A stretch of 64,000 nt of DNA from Rhodospirillales bacterium. Lineage in GTDB: Bacteria > Pseudomonadota > Alphaproteobacteria > Rhodospirillales > Magnetospirillaceae. This document shows, piece after piece, positions 11,474-20,196 of the stretch. The stretch is taken from the NCBI GenBank assembly GCA_019455065.1, contig JACFNC010000018.1, positions 1 through 64,000 on the forward strand, in the 5' to 3' direction. The translations under genes and the position numbers were made by a program. A model generated the notes under the pieces. The model had not been told where the DNA came from. It worked only from the letters and a program-made list of their open reading frames with translations, and did not search any database. Position 1 is the first letter of the stretch. Every line of letters begins with the position of its first letter.

Positions 11474-11862
11474 GCCCGCCGCCACCCGACGTTCCCGCTC
11501 GGCGCGCCTTGCTGCGCACCCTGGCCAATCCGACGCCGCGCCGCGACTTCGTGGTCGACCTCGCCGGACGAGTGGGTGGCGACCGGCCCGCCGACGTTTC
11601 CCTGCGCTACGTTCCGGACCGTCTGGTGATCGTGCCGGACAGCTTCGTTTCCTATCTGCAAGCCCTGGACGAAGTCGCCTTGCCTTCGCTGGAGCATCTC
11701 GCCGCCGCCATTACCGACGACGTGGCGAATGAAGTCGTCGCCCGCTGGACGCAGGTGATCGTGACCACGGACCCAGGCGGACCGGGCCATTCTGTCCTCG
11801 TCGAGGATCGTCAGCCGCGCTGGGACAACAAATCCCTGCTCGAGCGGCTGCGCCGCTTCTGA
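11470..11862 (+). CDS. QueF-like T-fold protein lacking catalytic Cys
   Basis: This 130-residue protein is last in the flagellar run and overlaps its predecessor by 4 bases. From memory, residues ~28-66 align without gaps to the core of Bacillus QueF (preQ0 nitrile reductase), including a shared LRYVPD/SYIPD strand and the following SYLQ/LYLF helix start. The positions of the catalytic Cys and Asp are Ala and Arg here, so the reductase reaction is not expected. A glutamate (SLEH) falls near the position of the substrate-binding Glu. Role unknown; perhaps a purine- or pterin-binding T-fold protein connected with motility. The ATG at 11470 is chosen over 11452 because it overlaps the previous stop. 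Confidence 0.6.
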   Translation: MSPPPPDVPARRALLRTLANPTPRRDFVVDLAGRVGGDRPADVSLRYVPDRLVIVPDSFVSYLQALDEVALPSLEHLAAAITDDVANEVVARWTQVIVTTDPGGPGHSVLVEDRQPRWDNKSLLERLRRF

Positions 11863-11866
11863 CCCA

Positions 11867-12295
11867 TCAATCCTCGGCCGCCTGGCGCCGCCGGTGCAGG
11901 GTTTGGCCGATCTCGTCGAGCACCGCCTGCTCCTTGCGCGCCGCCTCCTCGGCGGCCCGGCGTTGGCGGGCCGCATGGACGGTCTCGTAGGTCTTCAGCT
12001 GGCGGTAGGCATCGGCCAAAGCTTCGCGCGCCTGGTCGATCTCGCCCCGAACCGCGGCGAGCGCCCGATCCAGCGCCTCGCGGCGAGCGATGACGGCGGC
12101 GCCGTAGTCGGCATAGGTCAAGCCGGCTCCCAGGGCGTCCTCGGCGGCGGCGGCCTGCTCGGCCGCCAGTTCCCGCGTCAGTGCCTCCTGCTCGGCGAGC
12201 AGCCGCTCTTCGCTGGCCAGGAGCAGGCCGAGATGGCGGCGTTGCTCGTCGACCTGCCAGCGACCGAGGCGCAGCAGAGGTTCGAGATCGGCCAT
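11867..12295 (-). CDS. fliJ: FliJ-like flagellar export chaperone
   Basis: FliJ is the coiled-coil central stalk of the FliI export ATPase and escorts chaperones. This 142-residue protein is almost entirely charged, Ala/Glu/Arg/Gln-rich helix, consistent with a two-helix antiparallel coiled coil. Identification rests on this composition, on length (family about 130-150) and on its place directly downstream of fliI with an 8-base gap. It converges on the plus-strand flagellar operon, the two stop codons being 4 bases apart. Confidence 0.8.
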   Translation of the reverse strand: MADLEPLLRLGRWQVDEQRRHLGLLLASEERLLAEQEALTRELAAEQAAAAEDALGAGLTYADYGAAVIARREALDRALAAVRGEIDQAREALADAYRQLKTYETVHAARQRRAAEEAARKEQAVLDEIGQTLHRRRQAAED

Positions 12296-12303
12296 GCGGT
12301 GCC

Positions 12304-13650
12304 TCAGCCTGACAGGATGTCGGCGAGCATCGTATAGCCGGTCGCCAGATCGGTGGGTTCATCCTTCTTCTGGGCTAGAAACGCCTCGATGGCGGGATAG
12401 AAGTGGATGGCCTCGTCGACCGTGGGATCGGAGCCACGCCGATAGGCGCCCAGGCGGATCAGTTCGGCCATGTCCTCGTACACCGCGATCAGGCGCCGAG
12501 CCCGGCCGATCAGATCATTCTCCGCCTCGTTGTTGCATCCCGGCAGGGTCCGCGACACGCTGCGCAATATATTGATCGCCGGATAGCGGCCGCGCTCGGC
12601 GATCGCCCGGTCGAGCACGACATGACCGTCGAGAATGGCGCGGACGGCGTCGGTGATCGGTTCGTTCTGGTCGTCCCCCTCGACGAGAACCGTGAACAGG
12701 CCAGTGATGCTGCCCTGCCCGGTTCCCGGCCCGGCGCGTTCGAGCAGCCGCGGCAGTTCGGCAAAGACGGTCGGGGTGTAACCCTTCTGGGCCGGCGGCT
12801 CGCCCGCAGCCAAACTGATCTCGCGCTGGGCCATGGCAAAGCGGGTGACGCTGTCCATGAGGCAGAGCACGCTGCGGCCCTGGTCACGGAAATATTCGGC
12901 CACGGCCATCGTCACATAGGCGGCCTGGCGGCGCATGAGGGCGGATTCGTCCGATGTCGAGACGACGATCACGCTGCGCGCCAGACCTTCGGGGCCAAGG
13001 TCGTCCTCGATGAACTCGCGCGCCTCGCGGCCGCGCTCGCCGATCAGTCCGATGACGCTGACGTCGGCGGCGGTGTGACGGGCCATCATCGACAGCAGGG
13101 ACGACTTGCCGACCCCCGACCCGGCGAAAATGCCCATGCGCTGGCCCCGGCAGCAGGTGAGAAACGCGTTGATGGCGCGCACGCCGAGATCGACCTTGCC
13201 GGCGACCCGGTGCCGGGCGTGAGCCGGCGGGGGCGCATTTCGGATGCGGTAGCCGAGGTCTCCGCCGGGAAGGGGCCCCTGCCCGTCCACCGGCTCACCC
13301 ATGGCGTTGATGACCCGGCCGAGCCAGCCGGCGGCCGGATAGATCATCGTGTCGCCGGCAACCAGTTCGGTCTCGCATCCCATTCCCACGCCGTCCAGCG
13401 AGGTGAAGGGCATCAGCAGGGTGCGGCCCTCGCGGAAACCGACGACTTCGCAGGGAACCGGCCGGCCGTCCCTGGCGACGATCTGGCAACGGTCCCCCAG
13501 CGACAACTTCAACTGGAGACCGCTGGCTTCGACCAGGGTGCCGCGAATCGAGGTCACGCGCCCGAAAAGCCTGAGGTCCGGCAGGCGTTCGATCTCGTTC
13601 AACAGGTTTCCGACCATCAACCGCAAGACGAAATGCTCCCTCGGCGGCAC
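12304..13650 (-). CDS. fliI: Flagellum-specific ATP synthase FliI
   Basis: FliI is the hexameric ATPase that energises unfolding and delivery of flagellar export substrates. The Walker A motif GSGVGKS is at residues 177-183 and the F1-beta-like catalytic core is complete through the C-terminus (448 residues). The start is uncertain. GTG at 13650 gives the longest form, while TTG at 13626 has a better-spaced GAGGGAG and ATG at 13617 gives a more usual family N-terminus. It is followed by fliJ and diverges from ctrA, so the 138-base intergenic region probably controls both. Confidence 0.95.
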   Translation of the reverse strand: MPPREHFVLRLMVGNLLNEIERLPDLRLFGRVTSIRGTLVEASGLQLKLSLGDRCQIVARDGRPVPCEVVGFREGRTLLMPFTSLDGVGMGCETELVAGDTMIYPAAGWLGRVINAMGEPVDGQGPLPGGDLGYRIRNAPPPAHARHRVAGKVDLGVRAINAFLTCCRGQRMGIFAGSGVGKSSLLSMMARHTAADVSVIGLIGERGREAREFIEDDLGPEGLARSVIVVSTSDESALMRRQAAYVTMAVAEYFRDQGRSVLCLMDSVTRFAMAQREISLAAGEPPAQKGYTPTVFAELPRLLERAGPGTGQGSITGLFTVLVEGDDQNEPITDAVRAILDGHVVLDRAIAERGRYPAINILRSVSRTLPGCNNEAENDLIGRARRLIAVYEDMAELIRLGAYRRGSDPTVDEAIHFYPAIEAFLAQKKDEPTDLATGYTMLADILSG

Positions 13651-13788
13651 CCACCTACATTACCACTTTGTAATGAAATTCGGGTCTCGAGCACCACCTT
13701 TTCGTAACCAAACAGGGGCGCTGCTGCCTTGAAGTCGCCATCATACCCCCTTATGGTTACCACGTCTTAAATACTCGAGATAAGCAAT
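13651..13788. promoter_or_regulatory. Divergent fliI/ctrA control region
   Basis: This 138-base spacer is AT-richer than its surroundings and separates divergent fliI and ctrA. It contains an inverted repeat ATTAC-N6-GTAAT at 13659-13674 and GGTTACCACGTCTTAA at 13755-13770. Both share the core TTACCAC. The second resembles a CtrA box (TTAA-N7-TTAA) but with an imperfect first half (GTTA-N7-TTAA). CtrA autoregulation and CtrA control of fli genes are known in alphaproteobacteria. Assigning these repeats to CtrA is inference. Confidence 0.45.
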
Positions 13789-14496
13789 ATGCGTATATTG
13801 ATGGTCGAGGACGACGCTTTGTTGGCCAAAGGATTGGAGGCCATTCTGCGCAGTGAAGGAATGGTGGTCGACACCACCAGCCTTGGCGAGGATGGTCTCG
13901 AGATCGGCAAGATCTATGACTACGACATCATCCTTCTCGACCTCATGTTGCCGGACATGGACGGGTACGAGGTCCTTCGCCGGCTGCGCGCCTCGCGAAT
14001 CGCGACGCCGGTTCTGATCCTCTCGGGCCTCGTCGAACCCGACAAGAAGATAAAGGGGTTGGGCTTCGGCGCCGACGACTATCTTACCAAGCCGTTCGAC
14101 CGCGGCGAACTCGTCGCCCGCATCCAAGCCATCGTGCGCCGTTCGCAGGGGCATGCCCATTCGGTGATTCGCACCGGGAAGCTTGCCATCAATCTCGACA
14201 CCCGCAGCGTCGAGGTCGACGGCGACCCTCTCCACCTCACCGGCAAGGAATACGGCATCCTCGAACTGCTGTCGTTGCGCAAGGGCCAGACGCTGACCAA
14301 GGAGCAGTTCCTCAACCACCTCTACGGCGGCATCGACGAGCCGGAACTGAAGATCATCGACGTGTTCATCTGCAAGCTGCGCAAGAAACTGGCGCAGGCG
14401 ACCGGCGGAGAGAATTACATCGAGACCGTCTGGGGGCGTGGATACGCGCTGCGCGATCCCAGCGAGGAAGCCCTCCCGGTCAAGGAGAGCGCCTGA
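13789..14496 (+). CDS. ctrA: Cell cycle response regulator CtrA
   Basis: CtrA is the OmpR-family master regulator of the alphaproteobacterial cell cycle and, in many lineages, of motility. The receiver domain (1-~120) has the acidic pair EDD at 7-9 and phospho-acceptor Asp at position 51 (LLDLMLPD), matching Caulobacter CtrA. The winged-helix domain (about 128-228) carries the characteristic [19 protein letters not shown] segment. At 235 residues it is normal length. It diverges from fliI and converges on cheR with a 7-base gap. Its upstream phosphotransferase ChpT is encoded 5.7 kb away. The C-terminal residues do not end in the Ala-Ala degron of Caulobacter CtrA, so ClpXP turnover may differ. 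Confidence 0.97.
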   Translation: MRILMVEDDALLAKGLEAILRSEGMVVDTTSLGEDGLEIGKIYDYDIILLDLMLPDMDGYEVLRRLRASRIATPVLILSGLVEPDKKIKGLGFGADDYLTKPFDRGELVARIQAIVRRSQGHAHSVIRTGKLAINLDTRSVEVDGDPLHLTGKEYGILELLSLRKGQTLTKEQFLNHLYGGIDEPELKIIDVFICKLRKKLAQATGGENYIETVWGRGYALRDPSEEALPVKESA

Positions 14497-14503
14497 CCTA
14501 GCG

Positions 14504-15358
14504 TCAGGGCGCCGCCTTGAGCGAGAACGCCGGAGCAGCCGGTCCGCGATTGACGCCGTAGACGCCGCGCTGATTGGGGATCGGCTTGAAACGGTCGGAA
14601 ATGCCCAGCACGGTTTCGGCCCCGCCCAGATAGAGAATGCCGTCGTCCGGCATCTGCTGGCTGATGTTGTTCAGCACGCGGGTCTTCGTCGGCTGGTCGA
14701 AATAGATCAGCACGTTGCGGCAGAACACCACGTCGAAAGTTCCGAGCGCCCTGAGGTCGTTCAGCAGATTGTATTCCTTGTACTGAACCATCGCCCGGAT
14801 GGCTGGGTCGATCTGCCAGCTTTCGTCTTTTTTCTTGAAATACTTCACCAAATACTGGATGGGCAGGCCTCGTTGGACCTCGAACTGCGAGTACAGCCCG
14901 GCACGCGCCTTGTTCAGCATTTCGGTGGAAATGTCGGTGGCGATGATCTCGACCCGCCAGCCGACCAGCGACGCCGCCTGTTCGCGCAGCACGATGGACA
15001 GCGAATAAGGCTCCTGGCCGCTCGAGGCGGCGGCGCACCAGATGCGGAAAGAACGCTTGGCGGCCCGCGTCTTAAGGAGCTGCGGCAATACCATGTCGCG
15101 GAACTGGTCGAACGGCTTGATGTCGCGGAAGAAAAACGACTCGTTGGTCGTCATCGCCTCGGTGACGTCCCGCATCAGCGCTTCGTCACGGCTGGCCCGC
15201 ATGTGCTGGATCAATTCCTCGAGGCTCTTGAGCGACCGCTTGCGGGCCAGCGGCATCAGCCGGCTTTCCAGCAGATAGGACTTGTCCGGGGTCACGACGA
15301 GGCCGGAGCGCTCCTTGAGCATCCGCGCCACGAACTCGAAATCGTCGGGCCGGAGCAT
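14504..15358 (-). CDS. cheR: Chemotaxis methyltransferase CheR
   Basis: CheR methylates glutamates of chemoreceptors with S-adenosylmethionine to set adaptation. The 284-residue product has the N-terminal helical CheR domain and the SAM-binding domain with FRIWCAAASSGQEPYS, followed by ATDIS and the NVLIYF motif. The ATG at 15358 is chosen because it overlaps the cheB stop (ATGA) and gives the usual N-terminus MLRPDDF. A longer open frame upstream lies over cheB and is not used. It is the last gene of the cheAWYBR run and converges with ctrA. Confidence 0.96.
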   Translation of the reverse strand: MLRPDDFEFVARMLKERSGLVVTPDKSYLLESRLMPLARKRSLKSLEELIQHMRASRDEALMRDVTEAMTTNESFFFRDIKPFDQFRDMVLPQLLKTRAAKRSFRIWCAAASSGQEPYSLSIVLREQAASLVGWRVEIIATDISTEMLNKARAGLYSQFEVQRGLPIQYLVKYFKKKDESWQIDPAIRAMVQYKEYNLLNDLRALGTFDVVFCRNVLIYFDQPTKTRVLNNISQQMPDDGILYLGGAETVLGISDRFKPIPNQRGVYGVNRGPAAPAFSLKAAP

Positions 15359-16503
15359 CAGAGGCGCCTCGTCGCCAGCTTCTGAACGTAACCGGCGATC
15401 TCGCCCAACGGCAAAACCGCACTGCAGATCCCCGCCATGGCCACCGCCCCCGGCATGCCCCAAACCACGCTGGTCGCCTCGTCCTGGGCGATCACCGAAC
15501 CGCCGGCGGCCACCACGGTCTGACCGCCCTTCAAGCCGTCCGAGCCCATTCCCGTCAGAATCACCGCCAGCACCTTTCGGCCCCAAACCTGGGCCACGCT
15601 GCGCAGCATCGGGTCGACCGAGGGGCGGCAGAAGTTCTCGGGCGGCGTTTGCACGAGATGCAAAACCCTGTCCGGACCGCGCTGCTCGACCAGCATGTGA
15701 TAGTCGCCGGGGGCCACGTAGATGCGTCCGCCGCGCAGCACCTCGCCGTCCTTTCCCTCGGCCGCCTCCCAGCCGCTGAGGCGGCTGATGTGCTGGGCGA
15801 GGATGGTGGTGAAGGTGGCCGGCATATGCTGCGTGATGAGGATCGGCTGGCGGATGACGCGGCTGTCCATGCCGCCGAGAACGGCGAACAGCGCCTGAGG
15901 CCCCCCGGTCGAGCTGCCGATTGCGATGACCTCCGGGGAGTCCTGCGGCGCCTGGCGCAGCGCAATCGCGCCGGACGCCGGCGGGGCGGCCGGGCGCGTC
16001 GCCGCAGCGGCCGGAGCCGGCCGGGCTCCCGCGGGAGTCGCACGGACGGCCGGGCGCCGAACGCCGCCGCGCTTGGCCATGCCGAGCGATTTCACCTTCT
16101 CGACCAACTCGCGTTTGAAATTCCGCCCGCCGCTGATTTCGCGGGAGGACGTCGGCTTCGGGACGTAGTCGGCGGCGCCGGCCTGCAAGGCGCGCAAGCT
16201 GACGTCCGCGTTCCGCAGCGTCAGGGTCGACGCCATGATGACCTTTATCTCGGGATCCTGGGCGAGCAGCTTCGGCAAGGCCGTAAGGCCGTCCATGACG
16301 GGCATTTCGATGTCCAGGATCACGACGTCGACGGGATGGCGGGCGACCTCGTTGACGGCCAACTGCCCGTTGGAGACCGATGCGACGACATGGATTCCCG
16401 CGTCCTCCTCGAGCATGCGCGTTATCAGGCCGCGCACGACCGCGGAGTCGTCGACCACCATCACGCGGATGGCATCGGATGCGGAGGCAGTGTTCTCGAC
16501 CAC
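15358..16503 (-). CDS. cheB: Chemotaxis methylesterase CheB
   Basis: CheB is the receiver-controlled esterase/deamidase that opposes CheR. The receiver has Asp at residue 64 (ILDIEMP). After an Ala/Pro-rich linker (about 150-180) the esterase domain shows the catalytic Ser in IGSSTGG (Ser198), His226 in ITQHMP and Asp322 in GMGSDG. The start is GTG, directly abutting the cheY stop, so it is probably coupled to cheY translation. Length 381 residues is normal with the extended linker. Confidence 0.96.
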   Translation of the reverse strand: MVENTASASDAIRVMVVDDSAVVRGLITRMLEEDAGIHVVASVSNGQLAVNEVARHPVDVVILDIEMPVMDGLTALPKLLAQDPEIKVIMASTLTLRNADVSLRALQAGAADYVPKPTSSREISGGRNFKRELVEKVKSLGMAKRGGVRRPAVRATPAGARPAPAAAATRPAAPPASGAIALRQAPQDSPEVIAIGSSTGGPQALFAVLGGMDSRVIRQPILITQHMPATFTTILAQHISRLSGWEAAEGKDGEVLRGGRIYVAPGDYHMLVEQRGPDRVLHLVQTPPENFCRPSVDPMLRSVAQVWGRKVLAVILTGMGSDGLKGGQTVVAAGGSVIAQDEATSVVWGMPGAVAMAGICSAVLPLGEIAGYVQKLATRRL

Positions 16504-16869
16504 TTAGAGCAATCCGACCTGCATGAACTTGGCCTGGAGTATTTCACTGTCGAAGGGCTTCATGATGTATTCGTTCGCCCCCGCCGTGATCGCCTCCTGG
16601 ATGTGCTCGATGTCGTTCTCGGTCGTGCAGAACACCACGACGGGCCGATCTCCGTTCGGCAGCTTGCGCAATTCGCGCAGGAAATCGATGCCATTCATGT
16701 TGGGCATGTTCCAGTCCAGCAGCACGGCATCGGGCAACGCCCGCTTGCAGGCGGCCAACGCCAGCGCGCCATCGGCGGCCTCCTCGGTCTGGAAACTCAA
16801 CTCCTGGAGGATCTTCTTGGCCACCATGCGAATTACTTTTGAATCATCGACGATCAAACAAGATTTCAT
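16504..16869 (-). CDS. cheY: Chemotaxis response regulator CheY
   Basis: This is a single-domain receiver of 121 residues, the output regulator that binds the motor switch. Acidic pocket residues VDDS lie at 7-10, the phospho-acceptor Asp at 52 (LDWNMPN), the switch Thr in FCTTEN and the conserved Lys in IMKPF. It sits between cheW and cheB. A dephosphorylating partner, CheZ-like, is encoded at 45.4 kb. The 41-base gap to cheW carries a small inverted repeat. Confidence 0.95.
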   Translation of the reverse strand: MKSCLIVDDSKVIRMVAKKILQELSFQTEEAADGALALAACKRALPDAVLLDWNMPNMNGIDFLRELRKLPNGDRPVVVFCTTENDIEHIQEAITAGANEYIMKPFDSEILQAKFMQVGLL

Positions 16870-16894
16870 GACTCGTTACTTTCTGGGCCGGGCC

Positions 16895-16917
16895 GAATTA
16901 GCCGATAACGCTAATTC
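16895..16917. repeat. Inverted repeat between cheW and cheY
   Basis: GAATTAGC and GCTAATTC form perfect 8-base arms around a 7-base loop (CGATAAC). The repeat begins on the last codons of cheW and sits ahead of cheY. It has no T-tract, so it is more likely an mRNA stabilising or processing stem, or a binding site, than a terminator. Its AT-rich arms stand out in GC-rich flanks. Confidence 0.5.
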
Positions 16918-17402
16918 CCTTCGTTTCTTGTAAAATCCAACAGGCGCGCCACGTCAAGAACGACGAGCAGCTTGTTCTCCAAGCGATAAATACCGGCGGA
17001 GTATTCCCGCCACAGCGGGTCCAGCGTCGGCGGATTGCGCTCGAACGCCGCAGCCGGCAGGCTCAACACCTCGCCGACGGAATCGACGTTCAGGCTGTAC
17101 AGTTCGCCGCCAAACTCCACGACCACGCTCATGCCCTTCTCGGCCGTGGAGCGTTTCGCCAAGCCCAGCCGCGGCCGCACGTCGATCGCGGTGACGATGC
17201 GGCCACGCAGGTTGAGCGACCCGGCCACCTCGGGCGGCGCCAACGGAATGCGGGTGATCCGTTGCGGCCCGAGTACGTCTTGCACGGTCAGCACCGGCAC
17301 GCCGAACATCTGCCGGTCGATGAACATGGTCACATAGTCCTGGGTCTCGGCCGAGACTTCGCGAAGCGCCCGCTGGGAGCTGACGACAACCGATTTGCTC
17401 AT
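16911..17402 (-). CDS. cheW: Chemotaxis coupling protein CheW
   Basis: CheW links receptors to CheA. The 163-residue protein is a single CheW domain with an N-terminal extension of about 20 residues. Typical features are MFGVPVLTVQDVLGPQRITRIP and SLNLRGRIVTAIDVRPRLGL, split here only for description. Its ATG overlaps the cheA stop, so expression is coupled to the kinase. Confidence 0.95.
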   Translation of the reverse strand: MSKSVVVSSQRALREVSAETQDYVTMFIDRQMFGVPVLTVQDVLGPQRITRIPLAPPEVAGSLNLRGRIVTAIDVRPRLGLAKRSTAEKGMSVVVEFGGELYSLNVDSVGEVLSLPAAAFERNPPTLDPLWREYSAGIYRLENKLLVVLDVARLLDFTRNEGN

Positions 17403-20083
17403 GCGGCACCTTTCGCGTCGGCAAGGGTCTGGGCCAGGGTCTGCAACAGCGCGTCGCGATCGAACTTGGCGACGTAGTCATTGAAACCGACCTCGCGGCC
17501 ACGCTCGAAATCCTTCTCGGTCGCGTGCGAGGACAGGGCCACCATCGGGGTGGCTTGCCAGCGTCCTTCACGACGCACCGCCTCGGCAAAGTCGAAGCCG
17601 CTCATTCCGGGCATCTCGATATCGCTGACGATGATATCGAAGTCGTCGCCGCCATCCCGCAGAGCCAGAGCCCGGTCCGCGCTCTCCACCGACGTCACCT
17701 CGTAACCGGCGACCGAAAGCAGCGGCGTGAGCAGGTTGAGGAAGAACGGGCTGTCGTCGACGAGCAGCACCCGCTTGGCGTGATCTTCCTCGCCATAGGT
17801 GTCCTCGTCCAGGGAACCGAACCAGTCGGAATAGGCCTGCGTCAGGTAGTAGCCGGCGTCGATCAGGTCCGTCGCCTTGCTGGCGACCACCGCGGTTCCG
17901 ATCAGGCCCGGTTGGTTGACCGCGAGTTGCACCTTGAGATGTTCGTCGACGATGTCGACGATCTCGTCGACCACCAGCCCCATGCTGCGCTCGCGGTCGG
18001 AGAAGACCAGCACCGGCTGCGAGCCCTCCGACTGCATCTGATAGTACGGGTCGATGGAGATCAGCGGCATCAGGTGGCCGCGATACTGCACCACCGGCTT
18101 GCCGTGCGAATGCTCGACGGTGGTGAGGTCGATCTCCTCGAGACGCGCCACCAGCGCCAGCGGCACGGCCTTGAGGTCCTGACCGCCGGTGCGGAAGACG
18201 AGCAGCGAGGTGCGCTCGCCGGCGCGGGCGTCGCGCACCGCTTCCTTGCCCGCGATCTGCCCGCTGCCGGCCGCCATCGCCACCTCGCCGGTGGCCCCGG
18301 CGATGCCGTTGGGATCGAGGATCATGATGACACTGCCGTCGCCGAGAATGGTGTTGCCCGAGAACATCGTGATGTGCCGCAAGATGGGCGCCACTGGCTT
18401 GACCACGATCTCTTCGGTGTCGAACACGCGGTCGACGATGATGCCAAAGGTGTAGTTGCCGACCTGCGTGACGACAATGAAAGTCTCGCCCCGCTCGTCC
18501 TCTTCGCCGCCGAGTTCAAGCAGATTGCGCAGCGAAACCAGAGGCAGCAGACGGTCCCGGAGGCGCAGCACGGGCGCATTGTTGATGACCTCGATGGAGT
18601 GCTCCGAGGTCGTCGTCACGCGGACCAGTTCGAGAACGCTGATCTGCGGAATGGCGAAGCGCTCGCCACCGCATTCGACGATCAACGCCGACACGATGGC
18701 CAGCGTCAGCGGGATCTTGATCGTGAACGTCGACCCGCGGCCCTGCACCGATTTCAGTTCGATGGTGCCGCCGATCTTTTCGATGTTGGTGCGCACCACG
18801 TCCATGCCGACGCCGCGCCCCGACACCGAGGTCACCTTTTCGGCCGTGGAGAACCCCGGCTTGAAGATGAACTGCGCGATCTGCTGGTCGTTCATGGCGT
18901 CGAGCTCGGCCTCCGTGGCGAGCCCGTTGGAGATGATCTTCGCCCGGATGCGGTTTATGTTGAGCCCGCGGCCGTCATCGGAAATCTCGATGATGATGTG
19001 CCCGCCCTCATGGTAGGCATTGAGCACGATCTTGCCGGTTTCCGGCTTGCCGTGGGCCCGCCGCTCGTCCGGCCCCTCGATGCCGTGGTCGGCCGAGTTC
19101 CGCACCATGTGCGTGAGCGGGTCCTTGATCAGCTCGAGCACCTGCCGATCGAGTTCGGTCTCGGCACCGATCATCTGCAAGTCGATCTTCTTGTGCGTCT
19201 CGACCGACAGGTCGCGCACGATGCGCGGCAGCTTCGCCCAGGCGTTGCCGATCGGCTGCATGCGCGTCTTCATCACCCCTTCCTGGAGGTCGGTCGTGAT
19301 GTGCGACAGTCGCTGCAACGGCGTCGCGAATTCGCTGTCGTCTTTGCCACGCACCATCTGGAGGAGTTGGTTGCGCGTGAGGACCAGTTCGCTCACCAGC
19401 GTCATCAGGTTCTCGAGCAACTCGACATTCACGCGGATGCTTTGCTGCGCCACCGAGGATTCTCCGCCGCCAGCCGTTTCGGCCGGCGCGGTCGCCGCCG
19501 GCGCGGCGGGAACGGCCTTCTTCTGCGGCTTCGCCGGCTCCTCGACGGGGGCCGGCGGGGCGGGCGCAACGGCCGGCGGGGCGGGCTCGGGCTCGTCGAA
19601 GGGCGCCACGTCCTCGACCGCCGGAGCCTCGTCGGGCGCGGCTTCGGCCTCGTCGATCCCGTCGGTCTCCTCAGCCTGGGATGCAGCCGGGGCGGCCGGC
19701 TCGGCCCGCCCCTCGGCCATGGCGTTGAGGGCGGCGATCAGTTCCTCGTCGTTTCCTTCCGGCTCGGACTCCGTCTGCTCGAGATGCGACAGGATGAGCT
19801 TGATGCGGTCGATCGACGTGAGAATGAGCGTCACCGCGGCCGGCGTGACCTCGAGTTCGCCGTCACGGAACTTGCCGAGCACGTTCTCGGCCGCGTGGGC
19901 GACCACCTCCAGGCGCGGCAGGCCGAGGAAGCCGCAGGTTCCCTTGATGGTGTGCACGAGGCGGAAGATGTTCTGGAGGATCCTGGGGTCGTTCGGATTC
20001 TGCTCCAGCTTCACCAGTTCCACATCGAGGGTGGAAAGGCTTTCCGAGGTTTCGGTAAGGAATTCGCTCAGAAGATCATCCAT
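17399..20083 (-). CDS. cheA: Hybrid chemotaxis histidine kinase CheA with receiver
   Basis: This CheA has 894 residues. Domains in order are an HPt domain with phospho-acceptor His in RLVHTIKG (about residue 44), an acidic Ala/Pro linker (about 130-205), the dimerisation domain, the HATPase domain with VRNSADHG and DDGRG, two consecutive CheW-like domains, and a C-terminal receiver (VLLVDDSP, IIVSDIEMPG). No separate P2 domain is obvious in the linker. The internal receiver could act as a phosphate sink. ATG 20083 is chosen because GAGGA is well spaced and the N-terminus MDDLLSEF is typical. It heads cheA-W-Y-B-R and follows chpT. Confidence 0.96.
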   Translation of the reverse strand: MDDLLSEFLTETSESLSTLDVELVKLEQNPNDPRILQNIFRLVHTIKGTCGFLGLPRLEVVAHAAENVLGKFRDGELEVTPAAVTLILTSIDRIKLILSHLEQTESEPEGNDEELIAALNAMAEGRAEPAAPAASQAEETDGIDEAEAAPDEAPAVEDVAPFDEPEPAPPAVAPAPPAPVEEPAKPQKKAVPAAPAATAPAETAGGGESSVAQQSIRVNVELLENLMTLVSELVLTRNQLLQMVRGKDDSEFATPLQRLSHITTDLQEGVMKTRMQPIGNAWAKLPRIVRDLSVETHKKIDLQMIGAETELDRQVLELIKDPLTHMVRNSADHGIEGPDERRAHGKPETGKIVLNAYHEGGHIIIEISDDGRGLNINRIRAKIISNGLATEAELDAMNDQQIAQFIFKPGFSTAEKVTSVSGRGVGMDVVRTNIEKIGGTIELKSVQGRGSTFTIKIPLTLAIVSALIVECGGERFAIPQISVLELVRVTTTSEHSIEVINNAPVLRLRDRLLPLVSLRNLLELGGEEDERGETFIVVTQVGNYTFGIIVDRVFDTEEIVVKPVAPILRHITMFSGNTILGDGSVIMILDPNGIAGATGEVAMAAGSGQIAGKEAVRDARAGERTSLLVFRTGGQDLKAVPLALVARLEEIDLTTVEHSHGKPVVQYRGHLMPLISIDPYYQMQSEGSQPVLVFSDRERSMGLVVDEIVDIVDEHLKVQLAVNQPGLIGTAVVASKATDLIDAGYYLTQAYSDWFGSLDEDTYGEEDHAKRVLLVDDSPFFLNLLTPLLSVAGYEVTSVESADRALALRDGGDDFDIIVSDIEMPGMSGFDFAEAVRREGRWQATPMVALSSHATEKDFERGREVGFNDYVAKFDRDALLQTLAQTLADAKGAA

Positions 20084-20196
20084 AGCCGATCCTCGCAATG
20101 GGCATCGCCGTTTCGCCAAAAGAAAGTCATGATTCCCCCAATGGGCAAATCATATTCATAACATGATGCAAAGGCCACCAGAAAGCCTAGAGAGGT

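Noticed and set aside
17525-20161. Open frame of 878 codons on the plus strand opposite cheA
   Set aside because: It lies entirely antisense to a clearly conserved CheA; such frames are usual in GC-rich DNA and the product has no recognisable domain.
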